Source of the DNA: Hasllibacter halocynthiae
Lineage (GTDB): Bacteria > Pseudomonadota > Alphaproteobacteria > Rhodobacterales > Rhodobacteraceae
NCBI RefSeq assembly: GCF_003003095.1
Contig: NZ_PVTT01000001.1
Location: 806,001 to 870,000 of the forward strand
Direction of reading: 5' to 3'
Length of the DNA stretch: 64,000 nt
Positions 38,455 through 47,319 of the stretch are shown here, one piece after another (position 1 is the stretch's first letter; every line of letters begins with the position of its first letter). The notes under the pieces were generated by a model. That model did not search any database and was not told the origin of the DNA. It was given only the letters and a program-made list of their open reading frames with translations. The position numbers were made by a program, and so were the translations under genes.

Positions 38455-39495
38455 TCAGGCGGCCCGTTTCAGCCGCTTTGCGTAAGCGCCGCGCCAGGCA
38501 TCCGCGAAGGCGCGTATCTCCCTTTCGGTCGTCGCGGGCCCAAGGGATGCCCTGATGGCGCAAGCCGCGTGCTCGCCCAGGCCCATCGCCGTCAGGACCC
38601 TGCTCTCCCGGACCTTCCCGGACGAGCAGGCCGACCCCGCCGAGATGGCGAACCCGGCGAGGTCCATCGCCATCACCTGCGTCTCGCCGCGCCATCCGGG
38701 CGCGATCATGCACAGGGTGTTCGGAAGCCGGGCCGCGCCCTTCCCAACTGAAATAGTCGGGCCCGGGCCGTCTTCCAAGAGTAATTCTAGAACGTTTCTA
38801 AGTTCGGTCACGCGCTCCCACGCCCCGCGCGCGAGCTCTTCCTGCGAAGCCCTTGCGGCGGCTGCGAAACCCGCGATCCCGATCAGGTTCTCCGTGCCCG
38901 CGCGGCGGGACTCCTCCTGCCCGCCGCCGCGCATCGCGGGCGTGACGCCCAGCCCCCGGCGCAGCACCAGCGCGCCCGCACCCTTCGGCCCGCCCACCTT
39001 GTGCGCCGAAAGGAGCGCCATTCCCGCGCCCGACCAGTCGAAGCCCCAAGGAACCTTTCCAAACGCCTGCACCGCGTCCGTCACCGCGATCCCCTTCGGC
39101 AAGTCCTGGCGCACCCCCGTCTCCGAGTTCGCGGCCTGCAGCGCCGATCCCGCAGGGTCTGCGACCGCCACCCGGCCGTCCGGGTCCACCGGCAACTTCC
39201 CATCCGTCCAGGCGGCGACACAATCATGCTCGACCCCCGCGCCCATCAGGCCGCGCCCCGCGCAGGCCAGCGCGGCGGCCTCCGTCGCGCCCGAGGTGAA
39301 CACCACGTCCGCCGCGCCCGCTCCGGCCGCCTCGGCGACCTCGGCCCGGCACCGCTCCAGCAGCGCCTTGGCCGCCCGCCCCTCCGCGTGGACCGAGGAC
39401 GGGTTTCCCGCGACGTCCATCGCCCCCGCCATCGCCTCGCGCGCCTCCGGGCGAAGGGGCGCGGTCGCGTTCCAGTCCAGGTAGACCCGCCTCAC
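38455..39495 (-). CDS. Cysteine desulfurase, IscS/NifS-like (group I)
   Basis: A 346-residue PLP enzyme. The lysine is K166 in LLSAHKVGGPKG and the flexible-loop persulfide cysteine C290 is in SAGSACSSGKV, so it is group I and different in type from SufS in the same operon. At 346 residues it is shorter than E. coli IscS (404). It starts with GTG (MRRVYLDWNATAP). Residues about 231-250 are written in codons rare for this genome (AGA, CTA, TTA, TTG, ACT, ATT, TCA) where an IscR-like palindrome and promoter-like hexamers overlap the coding sequence. It follows iscR by 109 bp. Confidence 0.92.
   Translation of the reverse strand: MRRVYLDWNATAPLRPEAREAMAGAMDVAGNPSSVHAEGRAAKALLERCRAEVAEAAGAGAADVVFTSGATEAAALACAGRGLMGAGVEHDCVAAWTDGKLPVDPDGRVAVADPAGSALQAANSETGVRQDLPKGIAVTDAVQAFGKVPWGFDWSGAGMALLSAHKVGGPKGAGALVLRRGLGVTPAMRGGGQEESRRAGTENLIGIAGFAAAARASQEELARGAWERVTELRNVLELLLEDGPGPTISVGKGAARLPNTLCMIAPGWRGETQVMAMDLAGFAISAGSACSSGKVRESRVLTAMGLGEHAACAIRASLGPATTEREIRAFADAWRGAYAKRLKRAA
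38784..38811 (-). promoter_or_regulatory. Candidate internal promoter with IscR-like box inside the IscS-like gene
   Basis: Read on the minus strand: GTGACC (38811-38806, 4 of 6 matches to TTGACA), 16-bp spacer, TAGAAT (38789-38784, 5 of 6 to TATAAT). The plus-strand palindrome TCTAGAACGTTTCTAAG at 38786-38802 covers the -10 box and most of the spacer, and matches 14 of 17 positions of the iscR-upstream palindrome. The overlap predicts repression of a transcript feeding sufB. The sequence is visible; the function is inference. Confidence 0.5.
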
Positions 39496-39604
39496 GCGCC
39501 CCGCCCCTCTTCGCCCGCAGAGACGGCCCCGGCGCCCAGGGGCGGCGCCCCCGGCCGGATCCGTCCGGCAGGGCCGAAGGCGCGAAAGGGCGGCCGCGCG
39601 CCCC

Positions 39605-40063
39605 TCACCCGTCCACCACCTCGAGCAGCGCGGGGACCGCCGGGCACGGGGCCAGCGCGTTGGCCGCCACGTCGGACAGCCGCGTCTGGTGGAGATAGAC
39701 GTAGACCTGCGCCGAGAGCCCTTCCCACAGGCGGTTGGTCATCGACTGCGCGCGCGACCCCGATCGCGCGCCCGATGCGCCGACGCCGGGTTGCATGGCG
39801 CTGACCTGCTCGTCCACGGCGGCGAGGACGTCGAACACCCGGATCTCCGACGGCGCCCGCGCCAGGCGATAGCCTCCCGCCGCGCCGCGCATCGATTCGA
39901 CGAGGCCCGCGCGCCGCAGCCGCGCGAAGAGCTGCTCGAGATAGGCGAGGCTGATGTCCTGCCGCCCCGAGATCGCCGCCAGCGGCACCGGCCCCTCGCC
40001 GCCGTGCAGCGCGAGATCGACGAGCGCCACCATCGCATAACGTCCCTTGGTGCTCAGCTTCAT
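39605..40063 (-). CDS. iscR: Rrf2 family regulator IscR
   Basis: A 152-residue winged-helix repressor of Fe-S cluster genes. The N-terminal MKLSTKGRYAMVALVDLA and the recognition region ISLAYLEQLFARLRRAGLVESMRGAAGGY are standard Rrf2. The segment that carries the three cysteines and the histidine in E. coli IscR (residues about 92-107) has none here (QPGVGASGARSGSRAQSMTNRLW region); the only cysteine is C140. This matches the single-cysteine IscR described in Rhodobacter sphaeroides. The start MKLS was chosen over an upstream ATG. It leads the suf operon and probably represses itself through the palindrome upstream. Confidence 0.9.
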   Translation of the reverse strand: MKLSTKGRYAMVALVDLALHGGEGPVPLAAISGRQDISLAYLEQLFARLRRAGLVESMRGAAGGYRLARAPSEIRVFDVLAAVDEQVSAMQPGVGASGARSGSRAQSMTNRLWEGLSAQVYVYLHQTRLSDVAANALAPCPAVPALLEVVDG

Positions 40064-40143
40064 GGAGCGCGTCCCCGCGTTGACGCCCAGCGGGGCGCCC
40101 ACTACCTGCAATCCGTCCCGGTGCGGCCACCTGCCGCAACCGG

Positions 40144-40160
40144 TTTAGAACGGTTCTAAA
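40144..40160. promoter_or_regulatory. Perfect palindrome upstream of iscR (IscR / Iron-Rhodo-box-like)
   Basis: TTTAGAAC-G-GTTCTAAA is an exact inverted repeat with 8-bp arms. On the minus strand TTGACC (40182-40177) and TAGAAC (40158-40153) lie 18 bp apart, so the palindrome covers the candidate -10 box of iscR, 81 bases before its ATG. It also sits 46 bases before the divergent alpha/beta hydrolase ATG and could govern both genes. The match to the Rhodobacterales IscR/iron box is from memory. Confidence 0.75.
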
Positions 40161-40205
40161 GGACGTGACCCGCCGCGGTCAACGCGCCGCCCACGAAGGA
40201 CGCCC

Positions 40206-40859
40206 ATGCCCGAAGTCATCTTCCCCGGCCCCGAGGGCCGCCTCGAAGGCCGCTACCATCCCGCAAAGCAGAAGGACGCGCCCATCGCCATCGTGCTGCA
40301 CCCGCACCCGCAGTTCGGCGGCACGATGAACAACCGCGTGGTCTACAACCTGCACTACGCCTTCCACCAGATCGGCTTCTCGGTCCTGCGCTTCAACTTC
40401 CGCGGGGTCGGCCGCAGCCAAGGCGACTACGACCAGGGCGTGGGCGAGCTGTCGGACGCGGCCGCCGCCCTCGACTACCTCCAGCAGCTCAACCCGGACT
40501 CGAAGCATACCTGGGTCGCGGGCTTCTCCTTCGGGGCGTGGATCGGGATGCAGCTCCTCATGCGGCGGCCCGAGGTAACGGGCTTCATCTCCGCCTCGCC
40601 GCCGGCGAACATGTACGACTTCACCTTCCTCGCGCCCTGCCCGTCCTCGGGCCTGATCGTGAACGGCACCGCCGACCGCGTCGCGCCGCCCGCCGACACG
40701 CAGGCGCTGGTCGGCAAGCTGCACGAGCAGAAGGGCATCACGATCACCCATCACGAGATCGAAGGCGCCGGCCACTTCTTCGAGGAGCCGCACATGGAGA
40801 CGATGCTCGGCTCCGTGCAGACCTACGTGAAGCGCCGGCTCACCGAGAACAGCCGCTAG
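40206..40859 (+). CDS. Alpha/beta hydrolase (dienelactone hydrolase-like)
   Basis: A 217-residue hydrolase-fold protein. It has VLHPHPQFGGTMNN near residue 31, the FNFRGVGRSQG strand, and the nucleophile elbow GFSFGAW with serine at about residue 105. ASPPANMYDF follows, then an acid in NGTADRVAPP and a base in EGAGHFFEEP. Homologues sit beside iscR in other Rhodobacteraceae, but no substrate is known. It is divergent from iscR and shares the palindrome-bearing intergenic region. Its TAG stop overlaps that of the opposing flavodoxin gene in CTAG. Confidence 0.88.
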   Translation: MPEVIFPGPEGRLEGRYHPAKQKDAPIAIVLHPHPQFGGTMNNRVVYNLHYAFHQIGFSVLRFNFRGVGRSQGDYDQGVGELSDAAAALDYLQQLNPDSKHTWVAGFSFGAWIGMQLLMRRPEVTGFISASPPANMYDFTFLAPCPSSGLIVNGTADRVAPPADTQALVGKLHEQKGITITHHEIEGAGHFFEEPHMETMLGSVQTYVKRRLTENSR

Positions 40860-41428
40860 CGCGCGACCCGCGCCGCCCACTCCGCGACCCTCTTCCCGAG
40901 GTGCCGGGCGGTGGCCAGATCGGCGGCCATCGGCTCCTCCTCGGGCGGGGCCTCCTGCCCGGCCTGCGCGGCGGCGCCCGCGAAGAAGCCCAGCCGGTTC
41001 AGGTTCCCCGCATCGTCGCATGGATGCTCCGGCCGGCCGGGCAGCAACCCCAGCCCAACCCAGACCATGCCGTGCTGCATCGCGAGCACCTGCATCCGCT
41101 GCAGCGTCGATTGCTTGTCGCCCCCCAAGCAGGCCGAGCAGGTGAACCCCGCCGCCAGCTTGTCCTTCCACTTCTGCTCGGCCCAGATGGGCGAGGCGGC
41201 GTCGACGAACGCCTCGAACGGCGCGGAGACCGAGCCGATGTAGGTGGGCGAGCCGAAGATGATCGCGTCGGCCTCGTGCAGCGGGGCCCACGCCTCGCCC
41301 GGCTCGCCGATCTCCTCCACGGTCAGGACGGTCACCTCGGCGCCCTCGCGCGCGCCATCCGCGACCGCCTCGGCGACCTTCGCGGTGTGGCCGTAGCCGG
41401 AATGGTGGAGGATGACGATCTTCGGCAT
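40856..41428 (-). CDS. Flavodoxin-family NAD(P)H:quinone oxidoreductase-like protein (WrbA-like)
   Basis: A 190-residue flavoprotein. The FMN phosphate loop is [13 protein letters not shown] at residues 8-20, and [22 protein letters not shown] is the second flavin-contacting loop. [27 protein letters not shown] is the third. It resembles WrbA, which reduces quinones by two electrons, but is somewhat divergent (FTCSACLGG in place of FTSTATQHGG), so quinone reduction is not certain. It converges with the hydrolase gene; no operon partner is seen. Confidence 0.85.
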   Translation of the reverse strand: MPKIVILHHSGYGHTAKVAEAVADGAREGAEVTVLTVEEIGEPGEAWAPLHEADAIIFGSPTYIGSVSAPFEAFVDAASPIWAEQKWKDKLAAGFTCSACLGGDKQSTLQRMQVLAMQHGMVWVGLGLLPGRPEHPCDDAGNLNRLGFFAGAAAQAGQEAPPEEEPMAADLATARHLGKRVAEWAARVAR

Positions 41429-41556
41429 GGAACCCGCTCCCTGAGTGGCAGTCGCCGGACAACGCCGCCCCCGTCCCCCGCGGTTCCGCCCTCCGCTGGC
41501 CTTCGCGCCGGCGCGGGGCTACTCGGGCCCGAAACCCGAGACCTCAAGGAGCGCCC

Positions 41557-42768
41557 ATGCCCAAGATCAAGGTGGAGAACCCCGTCGTCGAGCTGGACGG
41601 GGACGAGATGACCCGCATCATCTGGCAGTTCATCAAGGACAAGCTGATCCTGCCCTATCTCGACGTGGATCTCCTCTACTACGACCTCGGGATTGAGTCG
41701 CGCGACGAGACGAACGACCAGATCACCGTCGATGCCGCCGAGAGGATCAAGGAGGTCGGCGTCGGCGTGAAGTGCGCCACCATCACCCCCGACGAGGGCC
41801 GGGTGGAGGAGTTCGGCCTCAAGAAGATGTGGCGCTCCCCCAACGGGACCATCCGCAACATCCTGGGCGGCGTCGTCTTCCGCGAGCCGATCATCTGCCG
41901 CAACGTGCCGCGCCTCGTGCCCGGCTGGACCAAGCCCATCGTGATCGGCCGCCACGCCTTCGGCGACCAGTACCGCGCTACCGACATGAAGTTCCCCGGG
42001 CCCGGCAAGCTCTCCATGAAGTTCGTGGGCGAGGACGGCACCGTCGAGGAGCACGAGGTCTTCGACGCCCCCTCCTCGGGCGTGTTCATGTCGATGTACA
42101 ACCTCGACCAGTCGATCATCGACTTCGCGCGGGCATCCTTCAACTACGGCCTCAAGCGCGGCTACCCGGTCTACCTCTCGACGAAGAACACCATCCTCAA
42201 GCAGTACGATGGCCAGTTCATGATCCTCTTCCAGAAGATCTACGACGAGGAGTTCAAGGACCGCTTCGAGGAGGCCGGCATCCACTACGAGCACCGGCTG
42301 ATCGACGACATGGTCGCCAGCGCCATGAAGTGGTCGGGCGGCTACGTCTGGGCCTGCAAGAACTACGACGGGGACGTTCAGTCCGACACGGTGGCGCAGG
42401 GCTTCGGCTCGCTGGGGCTGATGACCTCGCAGCTGATGACGCCCGATGGCAAGATCGTCGAATCCGAGGCCGCGCACGGCACCGTCACCCGCCACTACCG
42501 CCAGCACCAGAAGGGCGAGGCGACGTCCACGAACTCGATCGCGTCCATCTTCGCCTGGACCGGCGGCCTCAAGCACCGCGCCAGGCTGGACGGGAACGAC
42601 GCGCTCGCCAACTTCGCCGAGACGCTGGAGGGGACGGTGGTGGCGACCGTCGAGGGCGGCCAGATGACCAAGGACCTCGCCCTCCTCGTCGGGCCGGACC
42701 AGAAATGGCTGACCACCCAGGGCTTCCTCGAGGCGGTGGACCAGAACCTGCAGAAGGCGCTGGGCTGA
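41557..42768 (+). CDS. icd: Isocitrate dehydrogenase (NADP+), dimeric eukaryote-like type
   Basis: TCA-cycle enzyme that oxidises isocitrate to 2-oxoglutarate with NADP+. The 403-residue protein is of the type II family: [20 protein letters not shown] at the start, the substrate loop [10 protein letters not shown], and [42 protein letters not shown] carries the metal aspartates, and [18 protein letters not shown] is at the cofactor site. AAGGAG sits before the ATG. Alone in its transcription unit as far as can be seen. Confidence 0.96.
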   Translation: MPKIKVENPVVELDGDEMTRIIWQFIKDKLILPYLDVDLLYYDLGIESRDETNDQITVDAAERIKEVGVGVKCATITPDEGRVEEFGLKKMWRSPNGTIRNILGGVVFREPIICRNVPRLVPGWTKPIVIGRHAFGDQYRATDMKFPGPGKLSMKFVGEDGTVEEHEVFDAPSSGVFMSMYNLDQSIIDFARASFNYGLKRGYPVYLSTKNTILKQYDGQFMILFQKIYDEEFKDRFEEAGIHYEHRLIDDMVASAMKWSGGYVWACKNYDGDVQSDTVAQGFGSLGLMTSQLMTPDGKIVESEAAHGTVTRHYRQHQKGEATSTNSIASIFAWTGGLKHRARLDGNDALANFAETLEGTVVATVEGGQMTKDLALLVGPDQKWLTTQGFLEAVDQNLQKALG

Positions 42769-42860
42769 TCGCGGCAGCGGGTCCCCGCGGCGGCGTCCGG
42801 TCCTCCGGCGCCCGTCGCGCGGCGGACCCACCCCCCACACAGACAGGCCCAAGCCCCCCC

Positions 42861-43463
42861 GTGAGCGAGCCCGCCCGCCATACGCCGATCGAGAACGCCC
42901 AGGGTCTCGTCTGCGGCACGATGCTCGTCGGGCTGGCGGTCTCGCTCCTCCTGCACCTCGGTCTCGTGACCGGACAGGTCGCGGGGGTCGCGGCCCTGAC
43001 CTCCTATGTCACGGGCTGGTCCTATGGCGCGGTGTTCTTCGCCTTGAACCTGCCCTTCTACGTCTTCGGCTGGGCCAAGATGGGCGCGCGGTTCACCCTG
43101 ATCTCGCTGGCCTGCGTGGCCACCGTCTCGCTCCTGACCGAATGGCTCCCGGCCGTGATCCCCTTCGGCGCGGTCGATCCATGGGCGGGATCGGTCTGGT
43201 TCGGGGTCATGGCGGGCTTCGGCTTCATCGCCATCTTCCGCCACGGCGCCAGCATGGGCGGGGTGGGCATCGTCGCGCTCTGGCTGCAGGACGCCACCGG
43301 CTTCCGCGCCGGCTGGACGCAGCTCATCGTCGATGCCGGCGTCTTCGCGGCGGCCTTCGCGATCCTCGACCCGATGCTCGTCCTCGTCTCGCTGCCGGGC
43401 ACGATCATCCTGAACCTGATCATCGCCTTGAACCACCGCCGCGACCGCTACGTCGCCCGCTGA
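42861..43463 (+). CDS. YitT family membrane protein (DUF161)
   Basis: A 200-residue integral membrane protein with five or six hydrophobic helices, starting at GTG. The signatures IENAQGLVCGTMLVGLAVSLLLHLGLVTGQ and SYVTGWSYGAVFFALNLPFYVFGWAKMG are typical of the YitT_membrane domain; the C-terminal ligand-binding domain of Gram-positive members is absent, as in other proteobacteria. Transport of an unknown compound is assumed for the family. No clear Shine-Dalgarno precedes the GTG. An SMR pump gene follows after 12 bases. Confidence 0.82.
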   Translation: MSEPARHTPIENAQGLVCGTMLVGLAVSLLLHLGLVTGQVAGVAALTSYVTGWSYGAVFFALNLPFYVFGWAKMGARFTLISLACVATVSLLTEWLPAVIPFGAVDPWAGSVWFGVMAGFGFIAIFRHGASMGGVGIVALWLQDATGFRAGWTQLIVDAGVFAAAFAILDPMLVLVSLPGTIILNLIIALNHRRDRYVAR

Positions 43464-43475
43464 GGAGGCCAACGC

Positions 43476-43808
43476 ATGCATCCCTACGCCTGGCTGACCC
43501 TCGCCATCGTGACCGAGGTGGTCGGCACCATCGCCCTCGCCGCGTCCGCGCAGTTCACCCGCCTCGTCCCCTCGCTCGTCGTAGTGGTCCTCTACGGCGC
43601 TTCGTTCTGGCTGCTCGCGGGCGCCCTCAGGACCATCCCGGTCGGGGTGGCCTACGCGATCTGGTCGGGTCTCGGCGTGGTGCTGATCGCGCTGATCGGG
43701 TGGGCCGCGCTGGGACAGCGGCTGGACTGGGGGGCGGTCCTCGGGATGGCGCTGATCGTCGCGGGGGTCCTCGTCATCCACCTCTTCTCGCGCACCGCGC
43801 CGCACTGA
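43476..43808 (+). CDS. Small multidrug resistance (SMR) family protein, EmrE-like
   Basis: A 110-residue four-helix membrane protein that works as a dual-topology dimer exporting cationic compounds by proton exchange. The membrane-embedded glutamate is E14 in LAIVTEVVGT, exactly as in EmrE. GVAYAIWSGLGVV contains the GG-kink helix 3 motif and ALIVAGVLVIHLFS is helix 4. GGAGG lies nine bases before the ATG. It forms a likely two-gene unit with the YitT-like gene. SugE-type guanidinium export is also possible. Confidence 0.9.
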   Translation: MHPYAWLTLAIVTEVVGTIALAASAQFTRLVPSLVVVVLYGASFWLLAGALRTIPVGVAYAIWSGLGVVLIALIGWAALGQRLDWGAVLGMALIVAGVLVIHLFSRTAPH

Positions 43809-43899
43809 CTTGCCGCGGCGCGGCGATGCGCTTACCTGCGCGGCAACTTCCCCGCTGCCGCGCCGCGACAAGGCGCCCCGATCCCCCGAGGTGCCGCCA

Positions 43900-45717
43900 A
43901 TGGACCTGCGCAACGTCGCCATCATCGCCCACGTGGACCACGGCAAGACCACGCTCGTGGACGAGCTGCTGAAGCAGTCCGGAACCTACCGTGAGAACCA
44001 GGCCGTCGCCGAGCGGGCGATGGATTCGAACGACCTCGAGCGCGAGCGCGGCATCACCATCCTCGCCAAGGCCACGTCGGTCGAATGGCGGGGTACCCGG
44101 ATCAACATCGTCGACACCCCCGGCCACGCCGACTTCGGCGGCGAGGTCGAGCGGATCCTGTCGATGGTCGACGGCGTCGTCCTGCTGGTCGATGCGGCCG
44201 AGGGGCCGATGCCGCAGACGAAGTTCGTGACCTCCAAGGCCCTCGCCCTCGGCCTGCGGCCCATCGTGGTGCTGAACAAGGTCGACAAGCCCGACGCCGA
44301 GCCCGACCGCGCCCTGGACGAGGTGTTCGACCTCTTCGCCGGGCTCGACGCGGACGACGACCAGCTCGACTTCCCGACCCTCTACGCCTCGGGCCGCTCC
44401 GGCTGGGCCGACGACGAGCTGGACGGGCCGCGCAAGGACCTCTCCGCCCTCTTCGAGATGATCGTCCGGCACGTGCCCAAGCCGCGTCAGGCCGCGAAGT
44501 CCGACCAGCCCTTCCAGATGCTCGCCACCACGCTCGGCGCGGATCCGTTCATCGGCCGCCTGCTGACCGGCCGGATCGAGGCGGGGGCCGTGAAGGCCGG
44601 CGACACGATCAAGGCCCTCTCCCGCGAGGGCGAGCGGATCGAGCAGTTCCGCGTCTCGAAGGTCCTCGCCTTCCGGGGCCTCCAGCAGCAGCCCATCGAC
44701 GAAGGGGTGGCGGGCGACATCGTCTCCCTCGCGGGGATGGCGAAGGCCACCGTGGCCGACACCCTGTGCGATCCATCCATCGACATCCCCCTGCCCGCCC
44801 AGCCCATCGATCCTCCCACCATCTCCGTCACCTTCGGGATCAACGATTCCCCCCTCGCGGGACGCGACGGCAAGAAGGTCCAGTCCCGCGTCATCCGCGA
44901 GCGGCTGATGAAGGAGGCCGAGACCAACGTCGCGATCCGCGTCACCGACACCCCCGGCGGCGAGGCGTTCGACGTCGCGGGCCGGGGCGAGCTGCAGATG
45001 GGCGTCCTGATCGAGAACATGCGCCGCGAGGGGTTCGAGCTGTCGATCTCCCGCCCCCGCGTCCTCCTCCGGGAGGAGGGCGGCCAGACCCTCGAGCCCG
45101 TCGAGGAGGTCACGATCGACCTCGACGACGAGTTCGCGGGCGCCGTGATCGAGAAGCTGACCGGCCCCCGCCGCGGCGAGATGACCGAGATGCGCCAGGA
45201 CGGCGGCAAGACCCGCATCGTGGCGCTGGTGCCGTCGCGCGGCCTGATCGGCTACCACGGCGAGTTCCTGACCGATACCCGCGGCACGGGCGTCCTGAAC
45301 CGCGTCTTCCATTCCTGGGCCCCTCACAAGGGCCCGATTCCGGGCCGCCGCCAGGGCGTCCTCATCTCGATGGAGAACGGCGCCGCCGTCGCCTTCGCGC
45401 TCTGGAACCTCGAGGACCGGGGCCGAATGTTCGTCTCGCCCCAGGAGGCGGTCTACGAGGGCATGATCATCGGCGAGCACTCCCGCGACAACGACCTCGA
45501 GGTGAACCCCCTGAAGGGCAAGAAGCTGACGAACATCCGCGCCGCAGGCAGCGACGAGGCCGTCCGCCTGACGCCCCCGGTGAAGATGTCGCTCGAGCAG
45601 GCCATCGCCTATATCGACGACGACGAACTCGTCGAGGTCACGCCGAACGCCGTGCGCCTGCGAAAGCGCTTCCTCGACCCGCACGAGCGCAAGCGCGCTG
45701 CGCGCGCGGCCTCGTAA
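43900..45717 (+). CDS. typA: Ribosome-associated GTPase TypA/BipA
   Basis: A 605-residue translational GTPase important for 50S assembly and stress or low-temperature growth. G1 is AHVDHGKTT (10-18) and the switch I threonine is in [10 protein letters not shown]3 is [10 protein letters not shown]4 is NKVDKP and the G5-equivalent YASGRSGW follows. Domains III and V ([20 protein letters not shown]) and the TypA-specific C-terminal domain ([20 protein letters not shown]-like [11 protein letters not shown]) are complete. The ATG is chosen directly before [16 protein letters not shown]. It converges with nth. Confidence 0.97.
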   Translation: MDLRNVAIIAHVDHGKTTLVDELLKQSGTYRENQAVAERAMDSNDLERERGITILAKATSVEWRGTRINIVDTPGHADFGGEVERILSMVDGVVLLVDAAEGPMPQTKFVTSKALALGLRPIVVLNKVDKPDAEPDRALDEVFDLFAGLDADDDQLDFPTLYASGRSGWADDELDGPRKDLSALFEMIVRHVPKPRQAAKSDQPFQMLATTLGADPFIGRLLTGRIEAGAVKAGDTIKALSREGERIEQFRVSKVLAFRGLQQQPIDEGVAGDIVSLAGMAKATVADTLCDPSIDIPLPAQPIDPPTISVTFGINDSPLAGRDGKKVQSRVIRERLMKEAETNVAIRVTDTPGGEAFDVAGRGELQMGVLIENMRREGFELSISRPRVLLREEGGQTLEPVEEVTIDLDDEFAGAVIEKLTGPRRGEMTEMRQDGGKTRIVALVPSRGLIGYHGEFLTDTRGTGVLNRVFHSWAPHKGPIPGRRQGVLISMENGAAVAFALWNLEDRGRMFVSPQEAVYEGMIIGEHSRDNDLEVNPLKGKKLTNIRAAGSDEAVRLTPPVKMSLEQAIAYIDDDELVEVTPNAVRLRKRFLDPHERKRAARAAS

Positions 45718-45748
45718 GGCGGGGCTCGCTCGGCCCCCCGGCCGTTCG

Positions 45749-45768
45749 GGGCGGACCCCGGTCCGCCC
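45749..45768. repeat. GC-rich palindrome between typA and nth (REP-like or bidirectional hairpin)
   Basis: GGGCGGAC-CCCG-GTCCGCCC has perfect 8-bp arms and a 4-nt loop, between two convergent stop codons. No T-tract follows on either strand. It could be a bidirectional terminator or a single copy of a REP-like palindrome; I saw no second copy in the window. Confidence 0.45.
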
Positions 45769-46514
45769 TACAGCCGCAGCTCCCCTTGCCGGGGATCGGC
45801 CTGGCGCGGCGGCGGGACGCGGGTGGCCCGCCCGGTGGGGCACAGGTCCAGGATCGGGCAGCGTCCGCATTCCGGCCCGCGCCAATGGCAGGTCTTCTGC
45901 CCCAGCCGCATGAACACCTGGTGGTGGTCGTAGACCTCCTGCGCGTCCCACTCGGGCGGCATCAGCGCCTCCAGCGCCGCGTGCGCGGGGCCCACGTCCA
46001 TGTTCCTGGGGATCAGCCCCACCCGTTGCGCGACGCGGTGATGATGGCTGTCCACCGGCAGCGCCGCCTTGCGCAGGGTCGAGAAGCTCAGCACCGCCGC
46101 GCTGGTCTTCGGCCCGATGCCGGGGATGCGCTCCAGCCAGCGGCGGGCGTCGCGCACGGGCATGTCGGCCAGGAACTTCAAGGAAAGCTCCCCGCGCTCC
46201 TCCGTGATCGCCCGCAGGACGGATTGCACGCGCGGCGCCTTCTGCTCGGGCCAGTTCACGCCGTGGATCGCGTCCTGCACCTCCGGGGTCGGCGCGTCGC
46301 GGACCGCCTCCCAGGAAGGGAAAGCCTCGCGCAGCGCCTCGAAGGCAGCCTTGGCCTGCCGGTTCCGGGTGCGGTGGTTCAGAAGGGTCGAGACCAGCTC
46401 CGAGAGTGGGTCGAGATGCTGGAAGTAGTCGATGGGGCAGCCATAGACCGCGCAGAGCCGTTCGTGGATGGCGACGGCCTTCTCGGCCAGGGCGGGATCG
46501 ACGTCGGCACTCAT
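45768..46514 (-). CDS. nth: Endonuclease III family DNA glycosylase/AP lyase with 4Fe-4S cluster
   Basis: A 248-residue base-excision repair enzyme. The HhH motif ERIPGIGPKTSAAVLSF contains the catalytic lysine K136, and D155 in PVDSHHHRV is the catalytic aspartate. The 4Fe-4S loop C209-X6-C216-X2-C219-X5-C225 is complete. The substrate-recognition segment LLNHRTRNRQAKAAF differs from the LLSAQATD of E. coli Nth, so substrate range may differ and the gene symbol is approximate. It is the last gene of a minus-strand run starting at alaS. Confidence 0.85.
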   Translation of the reverse strand: MSADVDPALAEKAVAIHERLCAVYGCPIDYFQHLDPLSELVSTLLNHRTRNRQAKAAFEALREAFPSWEAVRDAPTPEVQDAIHGVNWPEQKAPRVQSVLRAITEERGELSLKFLADMPVRDARRWLERIPGIGPKTSAAVLSFSTLRKAALPVDSHHHRVAQRVGLIPRNMDVGPAHAALEALMPPEWDAQEVYDHHQVFMRLGQKTCHWRGPECGRCPILDLCPTGRATRVPPPRQADPRQGELRL

Positions 46515-46555
46515 GGATTCAGAATCCGCGAGGGCCCCGCCGGTTCCGATCCCCC

Positions 46556-47032
46556 TCAGCCCGGCAGCACCGCGTCGCCGACGGCGATCCGGCCCGGCGC
46601 GTCCACTTCGGCATACCAGCCGCCATGGCCGCGGACGGCGTTGTAGCCGCCCTCGCCCAGCGCCTCCTCCATGCGCGAGCAAGGCGCGCAGGGTCCGGTG
46701 ATCGTCACCACGGACCCGCCCACGCGAAGCCGCCTGCCGCGGCACGCCGCGAGGTTCAGCCCCGCCACGACGAGGTTCCGGCGCAGCGCCTCCGGCGTCG
46801 CCTCCCGCCCTGCGAGGGCGGAGATGACCGGCAGGTGCTCGGCCTGGATCAGCGTCACCGCCCGCTTGCCGGGCCGCGCATGGTCGCCCTCCAGCCCGTC
46901 CTCGCGCAGCGTCGCCGCGTCCGCGCGGATCGGCTCCGCCCGCCGCTCGGGCCGCAGCAGGATCGCCTCGACCCGGCCCGCGCGCGGAAAGGCCGAGGTC
47001 AGCTCCGCCAGGGTCCAGACGCGCCTGGTCAA
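46556..47032 (-). CDS. MOSC domain protein
   Basis: A 158-residue protein with the MOSC (molybdenum cofactor sulfurase C-terminal) fold: GLEGDHARPGKRAVTLIQAEHLP, then RRNLVVAGLNLAACRGRRLRVG with the conserved cysteine and the acidic end VGDAVL. A second cysteine motif GPCAPCSRMEE is conserved in this family. Such proteins bind molybdenum cofactor or handle sulfur transfer (compare YiiM), but the partner is not known. It overlaps the DUF1330-type gene by ATGA and precedes nth by 41 bases. Confidence 0.88.
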   Translation of the reverse strand: MTRRVWTLAELTSAFPRAGRVEAILLRPERRAEPIRADAATLREDGLEGDHARPGKRAVTLIQAEHLPVISALAGREATPEALRRNLVVAGLNLAACRGRRLRVGGSVVTITGPCAPCSRMEEALGEGGYNAVRGHGGWYAEVDAPGRIAVGDAVLPG

Positions 47033-47319
47033 TCCATCTCGACGATGACGAGGTCCCGCTCGGACGCGCCCGCGGCATGGGACAGCGCCTCCTGGTAGCG
47101 GGGGCTCTCGTAGCAGGCGACGGCTGCCTCGAAGGACGGGAACCGCGCGACGACGTTGCGGGCATGCTCGCGCCCCTCCATCGTGCGGTAACGCCCGCCG
47201 CGCGCCTCGAAGACGCCGCCATGCTCGGCGATGGCTTCCGTGGCGATACGCGCGTACCGGGCGTAGCGCTCGTCGTCCGTGACCGTGACGTGCGCGATCC
47301 AGAAGGCCCCCTTGGTCAT
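47029..47319 (-). CDS. DUF1330 family protein
   Basis: A 96-residue ferredoxin-like dimeric alpha-beta barrel protein. [26 protein letters not shown] at the start and [26 protein letters not shown] in the middle are diagnostic of DUF1330. No function is established for the family. It overlaps alaS upstream and the MOSC gene downstream by four bases each, so all three are co-translated. Confidence 0.9.
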   Translation of the reverse strand: MTKGAFWIAHVTVTDDERYARYARIATEAIAEHGGVFEARGGRYRTMEGREHARNVVARFPSFEAAVACYESPRYQEALSHAAGASERDLVIVEMD

